A stretch of DNA of 7,409 bases. Source: CAZYCC01 sp964645985 (GTDB lineage Bacteria > Bacillota > Clostridia > Oscillospirales > CAG-272). The notes beneath the pieces were generated by a model. The model saw only the letters and a list, made by a program, of their open reading frames with translations, had not been told where the DNA came from and did no database searches. The DNA lies in NCBI GenBank assembly GCA_964645985.1, contig CAZYCC010000079.1:1-7409 (forward strand), written 5' to 3'. The translations under genes were made by a program, and so were the position numbers. This document shows positions 6,321 to 7,409 of this stretch, in pieces (the stretch's first letter is position 1; the number at the start of each line of letters is the position of its first letter).

Positions 6321-6815
6321 ATGCACGAGATTCGATTGCGCATCGAGCGCGAGGAAGACCTTTTCTGCCGGTTCGATGAGAGCGGGCGCACGCTCAACCC
6401 GGAGGTCGCCGACTACCTCGCCGACAAGTACGAGAACATCGACAAAAAAGACCCTCGCGAGGAGATTCGCCTCGTCGTCGTCTGCCCCGAGACCATCGAT
6501 TATGAGAGGATGAAGGCGGCGTTCGGCGAGCTGATTGCCGGCAGGGAGACGCGCGTGCGCGCGACAAAGCGGCGCAACCGCGTCAAGCAGGCGTGGCTGT
6601 TCGCCGTGGGACTGGTGCTCGTTGCGGCGGCGATTTTGCTGGACGGTGCGCTACCGCCGGTGCCGGTGGAGCTTATCTCCATCGTCGGGTCGTTCGCCGT
6701 CTGGGAGGCGGCAAACATCTGGATCGTCGAGAACCCGCGCACCCGCCTCGCCGCGCGCGTTATCGAGCGCCTCAAGATGACGAAAATCCACCTCCAAACC
6801 GCGCGCGAGGAGTAA
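6321..6815 (+). CDS. Uncharacterised 164-residue membrane protein
   Basis: The protein has a soluble charged N-terminal part (1-85) beginning MHEIRLRIEREEDLFCRFDESG. A basic stretch follows (RVRATKRRNRVKQ, 78-90), then two hydrophobic helices at about 91-108 and 112-130, and a basic C-terminal amphipathic part (NPRTRLAARVIERLKMTKIH). The segment IVGSFAVWEAANIWIVE (121-137) looks like a conserved core. I believe similar hypothetical proteins occur in Oscillospiraceae, but this is recollection and the function is unknown. ATG 6321 gives a natural N-terminus, yet no Shine-Dalgarno and no promoter are visible. The upstream 30 bases are almost purely pyrimidine. It sits 70 bp after a strong terminator and has its own terminator after it, so it should be a single-gene unit. 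Confidence 0.78.
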   Translation: MHEIRLRIEREEDLFCRFDESGRTLNPEVADYLADKYENIDKKDPREEIRLVVVCPETIDYERMKAAFGELIAGRETRVRATKRRNRVKQAWLFAVGLVLVAAAILLDGALPPVPVELISIVGSFAVWEAANIWIVENPRTRLAARVIERLKMTKIHLQTAREE

Positions 6816-6822
6816 ACCGTTC

Positions 6823-6860
6823 CTCCCGTCGTTCGTCTGGCGGGAGTTGCTTTCCTTGCC
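6823..6860 (+). terminator. Terminator after the 164-residue membrane protein gene
   Basis: CTCCCGTC (6823-6830) pairs with GGCGGGAG (6839-6846) with one G-U pair and an eight-base loop, starting 8 bases after the stop codon. The following TTGCTTTCCTT is T-rich though interrupted. A second hairpin, CTCCC-GCG-GGGAG (6886-6898), follows. The nine bases GGAGTTGCT occur at 6843-6851 and 6879-6887, next to both hairpins. Confidence 0.55.
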
Positions 6861-7011
6861 TCTGCGCGCGATTTTTCCGGAGTTGCTCCCGCGGGGAGGT
6901 TGCCCCTCGCGCGATCTTCTTGGATCTCTGTACTATTCAACAGAAGCCGGACACCAATTTAAGATTTTTGTCTCGGAAATAAGGAAGATTAAACCTTGCC
7001 AGCCTCTGGCC

Positions 7012-7040
7012 TTGACAGTATTTCGGAAATCGCCTGTCAT
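7012..7040 (+). promoter_or_regulatory. Possible promoter of the small peptide gene
   Basis: TTGACA (7012-7017) matches the -35 consensus fully. With a 17-bp spacer the -10 would be TGTCAT (7035-7040), four of six bases matching but lacking the important second-position A. A start near 7047 would give a leader of about 17 nt to ATG 7064. The -10 overlaps the right arm of a stem TGACAG/CTGTCA (7013-7018, 7034-7039). Confidence 0.3.
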
Positions 7041-7063
7041 CTTCTACTGAAGGCGACAAACTC

Positions 7064-7192
7064 ATGAGCAAATCTCAAAGCTCCACTTTGGATCGGTATG
7101 ATAGCGATTTACTTCAACTTGCTGTTAAGGCCAAGCCATTTGCGCGGCGGTTGAAATCTCTCAGGCTCAAAATCTATGAGAGGATCAGGTGA
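7064..7192 (+). CDS. Possible small basic peptide, 42 residues
   Basis: An ATG at 7064 opens a 42-codon frame ending in TGA at 7190-7192. The peptide starts MSKSQSSTLDRYDSDLLQLA and ends in the strongly basic KPFARRLKSLRLKIYERIR. The last half could form a cationic amphipathic helix. AAGG (7050-7053) lies about 10 bases upstream as a weak ribosome site. Codon choice (TTA, TTG, CAA, AAA, GAT, CTT) is unlike the GC-ending codons of neighbouring genes but fits the AT-rich segment. I do not recognise a family. It could be a real small protein, a fragment of a decayed gene, or chance; hairpins across the same bases leave a structured RNA possible. Confidence 0.35.
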   Translation: MSKSQSSTLDRYDSDLLQLAVKAKPFARRLKSLRLKIYERIR

Positions 7193-7370
7193 TGACTCCG
7201 GGCGCATAGGTCCCTCTGCACTCTTTCGGTGTCAGAAAATCCAACGAATACTCAGGATGACCCTCATTAAGAAGCATAATTTATCTATAGTTCCTCATGA
7301 ATTTTAGACTTACATTTTAAATAAGCACATTGAAAACCGCATAAATATCATATATTTTGGCATTTTCCCC

Positions 7371-7399
7371 TTGCATTCGTAGGCAGAATACTGTATAAT
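7371..7399 (+). promoter_or_regulatory. Strong sigma-A promoter reading out of the window
   Basis: TTGCAT (7371-7376), a 17-bp spacer and a perfect TATAAT (7394-7399) make an excellent housekeeping promoter with a start near 7406. The gene it serves lies beyond the window. The 12 bases CCCCTTGCATTC around its -35 are identical to those of the LCP gene promoter (43-54). Confidence 0.85.
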
Positions 7400-7409
7400 G
7401 TAAGTAGAT

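Larger units (their letters stand above)
6905..7409. other. AT-rich segment of different composition, possibly acquired
   Basis: Counted 60-base lines here have 25, 26, 16 and 20 G+C (about 27-43%), against 41 of 60 in a sample line of the DUF1275 gene. The change is abrupt just after the terminator region at 6823-6898. The segment holds a possible small peptide gene (7064-7192), a -35-like TTGACA (7012-7017), several stems between 6998 and 7182, and a strong outward promoter (7371-7399). Bases 7200-7366 show no gene or structure I can support. It may be the edge of a mobile element, or AT-rich DNA upstream of another operon. Confidence 0.6.

Noticed and set aside
6847..7050. Plus-strand 67-residue frame crossing the composition boundary
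   Set aside because: It starts inside the terminator region, spans GC-rich and AT-rich DNA without a break, has no ribosome site and no recognisable domain.
1..7409. tRNA, rRNA, CRISPR array or phage genes
   Set aside because: No cloverleaf or conserved T-loop context, no regularly spaced long repeats, and no phage structural or integrase motifs were seen on either strand.

Overview
The window is 7.4 kb of mostly GC-rich bacterial DNA (about 60-68% G+C by eye). All recognisable genes lie on the + strand. A single-chain glycyl-tRNA synthetase, a LytR-CpsA-Psr (LCP) envelope protein, a PduL-type phosphotransacylase, a DUF1275 membrane protein and sigma-A-like promoters with 17-bp spacers suggest a GC-rich anaerobic Firmicute, probably Clostridia of the Oscillospiraceae/Christensenellales kind. 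That placement is inferred from gene content, not from a marker-gene comparison.

Layout. Bases 3-36 are the intrinsic terminator of a gene outside the window. A strong extended -10 promoter (47-75) then drives an LCP-family gene (148-1083), which overlaps a DUF1275/YoaK-type membrane protein gene (1080-1742) by 4 bp. Next come glyS (1831-3240), a stand-alone pduL-like gene (3311-3886) and a LysR-type regulator (3937-4887), with gaps of only 50-88 bp and no convincing terminator between them. A 548-bp gap without a credible gene (4888-5435) begins with five consecutive perfect hairpins, and the last of these looks like a terminator. A four-helix membrane protein (5436-5891) follows behind a near-perfect Shine-Dalgarno sequence. 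A second gap (5892-6320) holds several hairpins and ends in a strong terminator-like hairpin. It is followed by an uncharacterised 164-residue membrane protein (6321-6815) and its terminator.

From about base 6905 to the end the composition falls to roughly 27-43% G+C. This stretch holds a possible 42-residue basic peptide gene with foreign-looking codon use, a consensus -35 box, many short stems and, at the very end, an excellent sigma-A promoter reading out of the window. It looks like a separate accessory or recently acquired segment.

Functionally the first half is ordinary: envelope glycopolymer attachment, translation, acyl-CoA/acyl-phosphate interconversion and a regulator. I see no clear new multi-gene system. 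The best leads are the LCP protein that lacks the arginine and aspartate of its IPRDT segment, the two structured gaps around the four-helix protein, and the AT-rich tail with its small ORF.
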